A DNA stretch of 14,494 bases. Source: DAOMFB01 sp035519355 (GTDB lineage Bacteria > Acidobacteriota > Thermoanaerobaculia > UBA5066). The notes under the pieces are model-generated. The model had not been told where the DNA came from, did not search any database, and was given only the letters and a program-made list of their open reading frames with translations. Below, piece by piece: positions 8,509 through 14,494 of the stretch. The DNA is taken from the NCBI GenBank assembly GCA_035519355.1, contig DATIWM010000216.1, positions 1-14,494 on the forward strand, written 5' to 3'. The translations under genes and the position numbers were made by a program. Each line of letters starts with the position of its first letter. Within the stretch, counting starts at the first letter, position 1.

Positions 8509-10125
8509 TCACGGCCCGTCCGGACGTCCTGCACAGGCCACCGCGAGCAGTCGGCTCTCGTCGGGCGCCACCGCCCGCAGCGTGAACCCTGGAAACCGGG
8601 CACGCGCCCTGGGGAGCGGCCAGTTCGAAACCACGAAGGTGATTCCCTCACGCCCGGCGTCGATGGGCGCATTGTCCCGATATTCCGGGCGTCTTTCGAA
8701 CCGGTACGTCTTCGGATACTCGCTGCGGCCGGCGTACGGCCCGTATTCGTAGAGGTAGCGGAGAGCCGGAATCTCGTAGAACGCCACGAAGACGCCGCCG
8801 TCCGGGAGCGACGCCACGGGCAGCCTGTCGACCTGCAGTGCGACGTTGGTCCCATGTCGGGGATCGACCGTCTGGCGGTAGGAGAGCGCCTGAAACCACC
8901 CGCCCGCCACGACCAGGAACGCCACGGCGGTGCCGGTCAGGGCGACTCCTTCCCACGAGCGAGGGCCGGCCTGGCCCGGGAGCACGACCCGGAGAGAGAC
9001 GACGATCTCGGCGCCGAGGACGATCACCGCGAGAGCCGACACCATCACCAGATACGCGCTCCACCGGCTGGCGATGTCCCACGGGTAGGCGCCGAGCAGC
9101 GACGCGACGATCGAAAGAGCCTGGGTGCCGAGGATCACGGCGTACAGCGGCGTGAAGACGGTCCGGACGCGATTCAGTTCGGCCGCTTCCGGAAGACCCT
9201 GCATCGTCGCGTAGAGACGACGGCGCGGGAGCGCCACGAAGAGCGCGCAGGCCGTGAGGGGAAGCGCCGCCGGCGAGAACAGGTTTCGCCACACCAGGTC
9301 GAGATCGTTCGCGCCGTGTCCGAGAACGGATCCTCGCGTGTAGGCCGGCGAGACGATTCCGAGCCACCCGCCGGCCATCTCCGCCCACAGCTGGTGGCGG
9401 AGCGTGATCCACCAGACGGCCGCCGCGGACAGAAGCACGGGAAGAAGAACGGCGAGCCGCTGCGGCCATCTCGTCACCCGGCCATCGGGGTGCCGCCCCG
9501 AGGCGCGCCAGAAGACGAAGGAAAGAACCGCCGCGAAGAGAACGAAGCTGTACCTCGACGTGAGAAACGCGGCGCACGTCACGCCGAGGAGCGAGGCCCG
9601 GCCCACCGAGGGCTTCTCCAGCGCATGGACCAGCGCGAGGACGCCGATCGCGACTCCGGCCATCTCCATGCTGTAGGCACGGATCTCGAAACCGAAGTAG
9701 AGCGCCGCTGGATAGAAGAACGGCACGGCACTCGCCGCGAGCGCGAAGTGAGCCGATCGGGTCAGCCGCCATCCGAGAAGACCGAGGCTGGCGGCGCCAA
9801 GAAGGTAGAACGCGAACGGCAGGCCGCGCACCCACTTCAGTCCCCGACTGTGCGCCGACCAGAAGTGCAGCAGCACCGAAAACCCCCCGGGGTCGAGGTT
9901 CTCGGCCCGGTTCATCCGGACGACGTCGCGCACGCCCCGCGGCGCGGCGAAGGGAGGCGAGTAGTTGCCGAGACCCTGGGATACCCAGAACTGTGCGGTC
10001 TCGTCCCACCAGATCCCCGTGTACCCCAAGTTCTTCACGGCCAATACGACGAGGCTCGAAAGCACCAGGACACCGGTGAATCCGAGGACGAGCAGCCGCC
10101 CTCCGGAGGTCTTCACGCGCGGCAC
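8509..10125 (-). CDS. Polytopic membrane protein, GT-C glycosyltransferase-like
   Basis: This is an integral membrane protein of 538 residues with about 10 predicted transmembrane segments, covering roughly residues 11-430, followed by a soluble tail of about 130 residues. Just after the first segment lies GIWWDETAQF (37-46). An acidic pair in the first external loop (here Asp41, Glu42) is the hallmark of GT-C enzymes such as ArnT and GT39/GT83 members, which move sugars from lipid-phosphate donors outside the cytoplasmic membrane. The DPGGFSVLLHFW segment that follows also fits the family, whose usual form is a PPxxY/F-like loop. The start is taken as GTG at 10125, 27 bases after the upstream stop, with GGGAAGG 8 bases before it; a GTG three codons later is an alternative. 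Donor and acceptor are unknown. It could glycosylate an exported product or a surface polymer. The membrane topology is clear; the enzyme class is a moderate inference. Confidence 0.75.
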   Translation of the reverse strand: MPRVKTSGGRLLVLGFTGVLVLSSLVVLAVKNLGYTGIWWDETAQFWVSQGLGNYSPPFAAPRGVRDVVRMNRAENLDPGGFSVLLHFWSAHSRGLKWVRGLPFAFYLLGAASLGLLGWRLTRSAHFALAASAVPFFYPAALYFGFEIRAYSMEMAGVAIGVLALVHALEKPSVGRASLLGVTCAAFLTSRYSFVLFAAVLSFVFWRASGRHPDGRVTRWPQRLAVLLPVLLSAAAVWWITLRHQLWAEMAGGWLGIVSPAYTRGSVLGHGANDLDLVWRNLFSPAALPLTACALFVALPRRRLYATMQGLPEAAELNRVRTVFTPLYAVILGTQALSIVASLLGAYPWDIASRWSAYLVMVSALAVIVLGAEIVVSLRVVLPGQAGPRSWEGVALTGTAVAFLVVAGGWFQALSYRQTVDPRHGTNVALQVDRLPVASLPDGGVFVAFYEIPALRYLYEYGPYAGRSEYPKTYRFERRPEYRDNAPIDAGREGITFVVSNWPLPRARARFPGFTLRAVAPDESRLLAVACAGRPDGP

Positions 10126-10152
10126 CCTATCGGCCTTCCCTGACCGCTCCCA

Positions 10153-11439
10153 TCAGGACCACATGAAGCGGCCAAAACCCAACCGCTGGAGTAGTCTCTT
10201 CGCCGGCGTGACGATCGCCGCATACGGCTTCCACCGTTTCTCCAGCCGGTAACTGGCACGAGCGATCCTCTGCACGGGAGGCCGGCGCCAGAACCTTCCC
10301 AGCCAGACGGTCCTCACGAGGGCCTGGCGGAAATCCCTCGCTATGTCCTTCCTTCCCGACTTCGAGGCGAATTCGATGATCTCCCTGGCGAAGATCCGGG
10401 ACCCGCGGTCCCGGTAGTCCAGGCTTCGGATCTTTTTCCGCTCCAGTCGCTTCGGAAAACAGACGAACTGCTTCAGAGCCCCGACGACCTCCAGCGTCGC
10501 CATCGTCCGAAGGCACTTCTCGCACGCGCAGCAGTTTCTGACGGCGTTCGTCTCGTCGTCCACCCCCGTCGCGTTGACGCACACGCGAAGCCGATCGTAT
10601 GTTTCCGTCCATTCCGAGAGCGCCACCGTCTTCTCGACGCGCGTCAGGTGGGCACCGTCGTGGATGGTCTCCATCGTCTCCGTACTGAGAAGGTGATCGA
10701 ACATGGGGTGCGAGCCGTCGGGATACATCCCCAGCAGGGAGAACTTGTAGGACGACGGCACGTAGAAGCGCGAGAACAACCGGCCCAGAACGAGGGCGGG
10801 CGCCGTGACGAATGCCGCGAACGACTGCTTTTGCGTCGCAAAACCGAGGAATCGCAGCAGGTTCGTCCGGACGACCACCCATTCGAGATTGTGCTTCCTC
10901 ATGAGGGGCTCGTAGACCCGCCGCAGTTTCTCGAACGATCCGGAGTTGCCAAGATCCGTGTCGCTGTCGAAGCCGTTGATCGTCACGCAATGCGAGATCC
11001 TGAAGGAGGGATACGGCTCGTTGTCCGGCAGGTGCGTCCAGAGGGTGTGAAAGGAATCCACGCCACCCGAGAAGGACGCCCCGACCTTTCCGGATGTCTC
11101 GCCGCTCTTTTCGGTCCGAAGGCGATCGCACTGCACCTCGACGCACCTGAAGAAACCCGGGTTCCATGCGCTCTGGATCCGCTGATAGTCGCGCATCCCG
11201 TGCGCGAGACGGCCGGAGATCTCGCCGCGGATCTCCAGGCGCTCCCCCAGCCGCATCGCGAGCGGCAGAAGAGCCGCTGCGAAGCCGTCGGCGCGGCTCG
11301 TGATGACCTCGCGGCAGCTCCCCGGGAACTTGAAGTAGAGAGTTTCGGGGACGGACGCGCCCGGCTGCGCCACGTCGACAACGGCCTCGACGGAGACCTC
11401 GTCCCGGTCGTCTCTCACCCGCGGCTCGTGGATGATCAT
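10153..11439 (-). CDS. PP-loop ATPase of the AANH/QueC-like type with Cys cluster
   Basis: This 428-residue soluble protein has the PP-loop motif SGGVDS at residues 124-129, the ATP-pyrophosphatase signature shared by QueC, GMP synthetase and asparagine synthetase. Downstream it has Cys287 and then NCCACEKCLRTM (302-313), giving a C-x2-C-x2-C set (Cys303, 306, 309) like the zinc site of QueC. QueC is only about 220 residues, and this protein carries an extra N-terminal region (1-118) and a basic C-terminal tail, so it is not QueC itself. By family logic it adenylates a substrate group, often a carboxylate, for attack by a nucleophile; the substrate is unknown. The start is set at ATG 11439 because AGGT lies 7 bases upstream and the longer frame up to 12018 would overlap the preceding exported-protein gene. 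It sits between that gene (35 bases) and the GT-C gene (27 bases), probably co-transcribed. Confidence 0.82.
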   Translation of the reverse strand: MIIHEPRVRDDRDEVSVEAVVDVAQPGASVPETLYFKFPGSCREVITSRADGFAAALLPLAMRLGERLEIRGEISGRLAHGMRDYQRIQSAWNPGFFRCVEVQCDRLRTEKSGETSGKVGASFSGGVDSFHTLWTHLPDNEPYPSFRISHCVTINGFDSDTDLGNSGSFEKLRRVYEPLMRKHNLEWVVVRTNLLRFLGFATQKQSFAAFVTAPALVLGRLFSRFYVPSSYKFSLLGMYPDGSHPMFDHLLSTETMETIHDGAHLTRVEKTVALSEWTETYDRLRVCVNATGVDDETNAVRNCCACEKCLRTMATLEVVGALKQFVCFPKRLERKKIRSLDYRDRGSRIFAREIIEFASKSGRKDIARDFRQALVRTVWLGRFWRRPPVQRIARASYRLEKRWKPYAAIVTPAKRLLQRLGFGRFMWS

Positions 11440-11474
11440 CGTGATTACCTTCAGCCCGGCGAGCGACGGGCCGG

Positions 11475-11957
11475 CTACGGAGCCATCTCGCGAGCGGCCG
11501 TTACGGGGACGTCCCAGTGCGCGAGGAGAATCTCGAACCGCCTCTGCTCCTCCCGCCGGAAGGTCTCCTGGTCCGGGAAGAGCTGCCTTGCGATCTCGGC
11601 CTCTCCGGATCCGTCCGTCGCCGCGGCGGCGCTCACGAAGACGATCGTCACGCGGAAATCCCAGCGGCCGTCCTCCGTCGCGTGATAGCGCGGCTTCTCG
11701 GCCTTCACCTCGAGAATCCGTCCCGACTCGATCTGCTTCTTCAGAACGGGAAGGTGGTTCTTCCGGAAGAGCCGCGCGAACTCCTCGGCGAAGCCCCATT
11801 TCGCCTTGTAGTAGTACTCGACGGCGAACGGGACGGCGGGGCGCGCGGCCGGGGCCTGGGCAGCCGCCCGTTCCGGCACCGCCACCGCGACGGCGGCGAG
11901 AATCGCCGCCCCGAGAACCGGGAGACGCAGAACGTACCCGCGCGCGGTCCGCCTCAT
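11475..11957 (-). CDS. Small exported protein of unknown function
   Basis: This protein of 160 residues starts with a basic segment (MRRTARGYVLR), a hydrophobic stretch (about 13-27) and a likely signal peptidase site near AAA-QA (31-35). There is no lipobox Cys. The mature part, about 125 residues, has a YYYKAKWGFAEEF beginning, a long charged helix-like region and a strand-like RVTIVFVS. This could be a ferredoxin-like or dimeric alpha/beta-barrel fold, but that is a guess. I do not recognise a named family. A clear GGGAGGA ribosome binding site lies 3 bases before the ATG at 11957. It is the first gene of the four-gene minus-strand run, with 35 bases to the PP-loop gene. Its own role, and whether it acts with the genes behind it, is unknown. 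Confidence 0.8.
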   Translation of the reverse strand: MRRTARGYVLRLPVLGAAILAAVAVAVPERAAAQAPAARPAVPFAVEYYYKAKWGFAEEFARLFRKNHLPVLKKQIESGRILEVKAEKPRYHATEDGRWDFRVTIVFVSAAAATDGSGEAEIARQLFPDQETFRREEQRRFEILLAHWDVPVTAAREMAP

Positions 11958-12104
11958 GAATCCTCCCGAGTCGGGTCCCTTCGTCGGATCCGCCCGACCC
12001 GATTCGAACCCGATCCACCCGCAGCCCCGAAGGATATCGCCCTCCCCAAGTCCCCCTGATAATGCGGCGCCGGCCGGACGACTCGGGCCGCGAAGGGGGG
12101 AGCC
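11958..12104. promoter_or_regulatory. Divergent intergenic region with ACCCGA repeats and candidate promoter
   Basis: This 147-base gap separates the exported-protein gene (minus) from the crotonase (plus). ACCCGAT occurs at 11997-12003 and again at 12008-12014, exactly 11 bases apart, about one helix turn. Its inverse, TCGGGT, lies at 11971-11976, giving the inverted pair TCGGGTC/GACCCGA (11971-11977 and 11996-12002). Inside that pair is the palindrome CGGATCCG (11985-11992). These could be an operator or a leader hairpin for the minus-strand run. GATAAT at 12058-12063 is a candidate -10 box for the crotonase, though no good -35 was seen. The repeats are visible; the function is inferred. 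Confidence 0.4.
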
Positions 12105-12878
12105 ATGAGCTACGAGTTCCTGAATACGGACGTGGTGGATCGCGTCGGCTGGCTGGAGTACCGGCGCCCGCCGCTCAACGCCATCGACTGGAAGATGCTC
12201 GGCGAGATCCCCGTGGCGCTCACGGGCCTTCTCGAGGACCCCGGCGTTCGCGTCGTCGTGATCGCGAGCGCGCTGGAGAAGTACTTCTCGACGGGCGCGG
12301 ACCTGCGTGTCCTTTCAGCCATGGGGCCGGAGGAGATGAAGAAGTGGGTCGACATCTGCCACGCCCTGGTCCGCCAGATCCGCGAGGCCCACAAGCCGCT
12401 CCTCGGCGCCATCCACGGGACGGCCGTCGGCGGAGGACTCGAGATCGTCCTGAACTGCGACGTTCGTTTCGCCGCGGCCAATGCCCGGCTCGGTCAGCCC
12501 GAGATCAACATCGGCTTCATCCCTCCCGTCGGGACGACGCAGTCCCTCTCGCGGCTCCTCGGCCGCCCTCGCGCCCTCCGGTTTCTCTACGAGGGGGCTC
12601 TTGCCACGGCCGAGGAGGCTCTCGCGATGGGACTCGTCGACGTCGTCGTCCCTCCCGAGAAACTCCGCGACGAGGTCCAGCAGTACGCCGCGGCCCTCGC
12701 GCAGAAGCCGGCCGAGGCCCTGGCCGCCATCCGGCGCTGCATCACGCTGGGGCTCGACCTCCCGTACGACGACGCGCTGGCCCTCGAGCGGGACGCGGCG
12801 GTTCGCCTGGCGGGTACTCCCGACTTCGCCGAAGGGCTCCGGGCCTTTCTCGAGAAGCGGCCGCCGAAATGGGAGTAG
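12105..12878 (+). CDS. Enoyl-CoA hydratase/isomerase family protein (crotonase)
   Basis: Crotonases act on acyl-CoA thioesters, most often adding water across a 2,3-double bond, in fatty-acid or amino-acid breakdown and in some biosynthetic routes. The 257-residue length is normal. The oxyanion-hole region reads KYFSTGADLRVL (59-70) and AVGGGLEI (107-114). Glu113 and Glu133 (in LGQPEINIGFIP) match the two catalytic glutamates of classical enoyl-CoA hydratases, so hydratase activity is plausible. A purine-rich AAGGGGGGAG lies two bases before the ATG, giving short spacing. The gene is alone on the plus strand between two minus-strand groups, so its link to the NRPS pathway is unproven. It could supply or remove a beta-hydroxy acyl-CoA, or be an unrelated metabolic gene. 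The family is secure; the substrate is unknown. Confidence 0.93.
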   Translation: MSYEFLNTDVVDRVGWLEYRRPPLNAIDWKMLGEIPVALTGLLEDPGVRVVVIASALEKYFSTGADLRVLSAMGPEEMKKWVDICHALVRQIREAHKPLLGAIHGTAVGGGLEIVLNCDVRFAAANARLGQPEINIGFIPPVGTTQSLSRLLGRPRALRFLYEGALATAEEALAMGLVDVVVPPEKLRDEVQQYAAALAQKPAEALAAIRRCITLGLDLPYDDALALERDAAVRLAGTPDFAEGLRAFLEKRPPKWE

Positions 12879-12924
12879 TCGCTGCGGTCCCCGCCGGGCC
12901 GACGGCTCTTCGCGTCCCTTCCGG

Positions 12925-14067
12925 TCAGATCGAGGCATCTCCGGGCCCCCGACCGAATCTCCTCTCGTAGGCCTCCTCGAGCTGGCGGGCGAGGAGGCGC
13001 ATGAGGAGGGCGTACTCGGCCCGCTCCAGAACCCAGGCCTGGCCGCGCGCCGCGATCCGTTCTCTCCCCGCGTCGTCCGCGAGGTATTTCCGTGCCTTCG
13101 CCAGACAGTCCTCCTCGTCCCGGTAGGAGACGAAGCAGTCACGGGGGATCCGCTCCGCGAGTGAATCGTCCTCGCGAGTGAGGAGAAGCGACCCGACCCC
13201 GAGGACCTCGAAGAGGCGCTGATTCACGGCGAGCCCGCCGGCGACTCCGATGTAGTCGTTCACGACGATCCGGGAGTCCCGGTAGATCTGGTACATCGCG
13301 AGGCCGGAGGCGAGGCCGCGGTAGACGCGCCGAAGGGGATCCCGCCGGTCGAGCTCCTGGAGGCCGTAACCCCACCACTCGAGGAGCCCGTGTTCCGCCA
13401 GGGAGCGCATCAGCCGTGTCCGTCCTTCGAACCAGGCCCCCAGGCCACCCACGAACGCCACCGCGATCCTCCGTCCGCGGTCGACCGTCTCCTCGAGGAT
13501 CCGCCGGTCGAAACCGTTCAACGCTTCGAGAGTTGGAACTCCCTGCTCCCGGAAGGATCGGTGGGACCCGGTCCCGTTCGTGTAGAGGAGATCCCAGTCG
13601 GCCGGCTGCCAGCCGGGCGGTCTCGGCGCCGAGAGCCGGCCGACCAGCAGGCACTGGTCGCGAAACGACCGCCAGAACGAACTCGGAACCTCCGACCACT
13701 CCCGGACGAACAGGATGTCCGGACGAGCGCCCACGACGTAACGCCGAATGGCTTCGAACCTCTTCGGGCTCCTCAGCCATGCCTTCCTCGGAAGGACCGA
13801 CGTCAGCCTCCAGAAAAGGTCCTCGCCGCCCGGTCGGAGCTCCCGGGCGATCTTGCGACAGAAGACCTCGTCGGCCGGGAAGAACTCTTCGGCGTTCCAG
13901 CCGAGCCGCCGGAGGTGATGCGTGAAGAAATCCGAGTAGTTGCTCCGGAGGGAGATGATGCGATCCCGATAGGCAGCGGCGTCGAGCGTCTTCAGGTCTT
14001 TCCAGCCCTTCCACGTCTGGAGAAGGAACTCGCGGGGGTGGACCCTGTCGAACTTCAGGAATCGCAT
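12925..14067 (-). CDS. CgeB-like GT-B glycosyltransferase
   Basis: This 380-residue soluble protein probably transfers a sugar from a nucleotide donor. The C-terminal half has the layout of CgeB/GT4-like enzymes: RIAVAFVGGLGAWFEGR (200-216) opens the second Rossmann half, VVNDYIGVAGGLAVNQRLFE (268-287) carries the conserved Arg284 and donor-binding Glu287, and FVSYRDEEDCLAKARKYLAD (312-331) followed by GQAWVLERAEY (342-352) is the usual closing segment. The N-terminal half is less conserved, as expected for the acceptor side. The ATG at 14067 is 25 bases after the stop of the DegT-type aminotransferase, so the two are probably co-transcribed. The ribosome binding site is weak. Together they suggest an amino-sugar-containing glycan. 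The gene ends convergently with the crotonase, 46 bases away, with no clear terminator. The acceptor is unknown. Confidence 0.82.
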   Translation of the reverse strand: MRFLKFDRVHPREFLLQTWKGWKDLKTLDAAAYRDRIISLRSNYSDFFTHHLRRLGWNAEEFFPADEVFCRKIARELRPGGEDLFWRLTSVLPRKAWLRSPKRFEAIRRYVVGARPDILFVREWSEVPSSFWRSFRDQCLLVGRLSAPRPPGWQPADWDLLYTNGTGSHRSFREQGVPTLEALNGFDRRILEETVDRGRRIAVAFVGGLGAWFEGRTRLMRSLAEHGLLEWWGYGLQELDRRDPLRRVYRGLASGLAMYQIYRDSRIVVNDYIGVAGGLAVNQRLFEVLGVGSLLLTREDDSLAERIPRDCFVSYRDEEDCLAKARKYLADDAGRERIAARGQAWVLERAEYALLMRLLARQLEEAYERRFGRGPGDASI

Positions 14068-14092
14068 CGCCTGAGGCCGCGCTCGCTCCGAA

Positions 14093-14494
14093 TCAGACGG
14101 GAGACCGCCCGGTCGCCTCCCGTCGCCTTCCGGACGGGCGCCCGGGCGCCGTCGACGACGCGACGTGAACGACGAGGGCGTCCCGAACCCGCCTCAGTTG
14201 CCCGTCGGTGATCTCCGGAAAGAGCGGAAGGCTCAGGACGGAACGAGCCGCCTCCTCGCTCACGGGAAGCGATCCCTCGCCCCCGGCCCGATGCAAGAAG
14301 GCGGGCTGGAGGTGCAGGGGAAGCGGGTAGTGGATTCCGGTCTCGATCCCGCTCGCCTCGAGCCGCCTTCGAAGCTCGTCCCGCCCTCCCGTCCGGATCA
14401 CGAAGAGGTGCCAGACGGGCTCCGATCCCGCCGTGCTTTGCGGAAGCACGGGTCCGATGTCGGCGAGGAGCTCCCGGTACCGAGCCGCGGCAGA
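14093..14494 (-). CDS. DegT/DnrJ/EryC1-type sugar aminotransferase (partial, C-terminal part)
   Basis: These PLP enzymes convert keto-sugar nucleotides to amino sugars. Only the last 133 residues are visible, and the frame is open to the right edge (reading SAAARYRELLADIGPV into the window). The family's C-terminal signatures are clear: VWHLFVIRT, the GIETGIHYPLPLHLQPAF segment and VLSLPLFPEITDGQLRRV. The catalytic lysine region lies off the window. A GTG at 14449 is internal, not the start. After the usual family end there is a tail of about 25 Arg/Ser/Gly-rich residues. It is directly upstream of the glycosyltransferase gene (25 bases). The aminotransferase family is secure; the sugar is unknown. 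Confidence 0.92.
   Translation of the reverse strand, partial: SAAARYRELLADIGPVLPQSTAGSEPVWHLFVIRTGGRDELRRRLEASGIETGIHYPLPLHLQPAFLHRAGGEGSLPVSEEAARSVLSLPLFPEITDGQLRRVRDALVVHVASSTAPGRPSGRRREATGRSPV

Noticed and set aside
8436..8855. 139-codon minus-strand frame starting at 8855.
   Set aside because: It lies mostly inside the GT-C gene in another frame, is Arg/Ser/Thr-rich and has no recognisable features.
11440..12018. N-terminal extension of the PP-loop ATPase to a start at 12018.
   Set aside because: It would overlap the exported-protein gene in another frame, and the extension is low-complexity Arg/Gly-rich. The ATG at 11439 has a ribosome binding site.
11996..12018. GGTTCGAATC on the minus strand, resembling a tRNA T-arm.
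   Set aside because: The flanking bases do not form the five-pair T stem, and no acceptor or anticodon arm could be folded around it. It overlaps the ACCCGA repeats.
12879..12924. Possible bidirectional terminator between the convergent crotonase and glycosyltransferase genes.
   Set aside because: Only a weak bulged GC stem was found and there is no T-rich tail on either strand.
14093..14449. GTG at 14449 as the start of a short 118-residue gene.
   Set aside because: The frame continues upstream with typical DegT-family sequence to the window edge, so the GTG is an internal Val codon.
1..14494. MbtH-like protein, CRISPR array, insertion sequence or prophage elements.
   Set aside because: None was seen on either strand: no MbtH signature, no regularly spaced repeats, no transposase or integrase motifs.

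Overview
This window comes from a high-GC bacterium. Coding capacity is dense, starts often have G-rich ribosome binding sites, and third positions are strongly G/C. The gene mix (a small NRPS, sugar transfer genes, GT-C membrane enzyme) would fit an Acidobacteriota, Myxococcota or similar soil or sediment genome. No marker gene in the window settles the phylum.

Layout, left to right. (1) Positions 1-572, minus: an Sfp-type phosphopantetheinyl transferase whose C-terminus lies off the left edge. (2) A 70-base divergent gap. (3) Positions 643-6522, plus: a 1959-residue bimodular NRPS with domain order A1-PCP1-C-A2-PCP2-TE. Specificity residues read by eye suggest Thr (A1) and Val (A2). The thioesterase has Cys in place of the usual nucleophilic Ser. 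(4) Positions 11957 down to 6411, minus: a four-gene co-directional run with gaps of 35, 27 and 73 bases. In transcription order it encodes a small exported protein, a QueC-like PP-loop ATPase with a Cys cluster, a polytopic GT-C-like membrane protein and a glutamine-dependent asparagine-synthetase-like amidotransferase. The last gene runs 112 bases tail-to-tail into the NRPS 3' end. (5) A 147-base divergent region with an ACCCGA-type repeat cluster. (6) Positions 12105-12878, plus: a crotonase with both catalytic glutamates. (7) Positions 14494 down to 12925, minus: the C-terminal part of a DegT/DnrJ/EryC1 sugar aminotransferase followed by a CgeB-like GT-B glycosyltransferase.

How the parts may work together (inference). 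The PPTase would load the two carrier domains of the NRPS, which would make a short peptide (Thr-Val is the simplest reading) released by the Cys-thioesterase. The AsnB-like enzyme and the PP-loop ATPase both adenylate carboxylates or similar groups in their families, so they could amidate or otherwise tailor the product. The GT-C protein and the aminotransferase/glycosyltransferase pair point to a glycan, either a sugar on the product or a separate surface polysaccharide locus. Whether the crotonase and the right-hand sugar genes belong to the same pathway cannot be told from this window. No MbtH-like protein, epimerase domain, transporter or regulator was seen.
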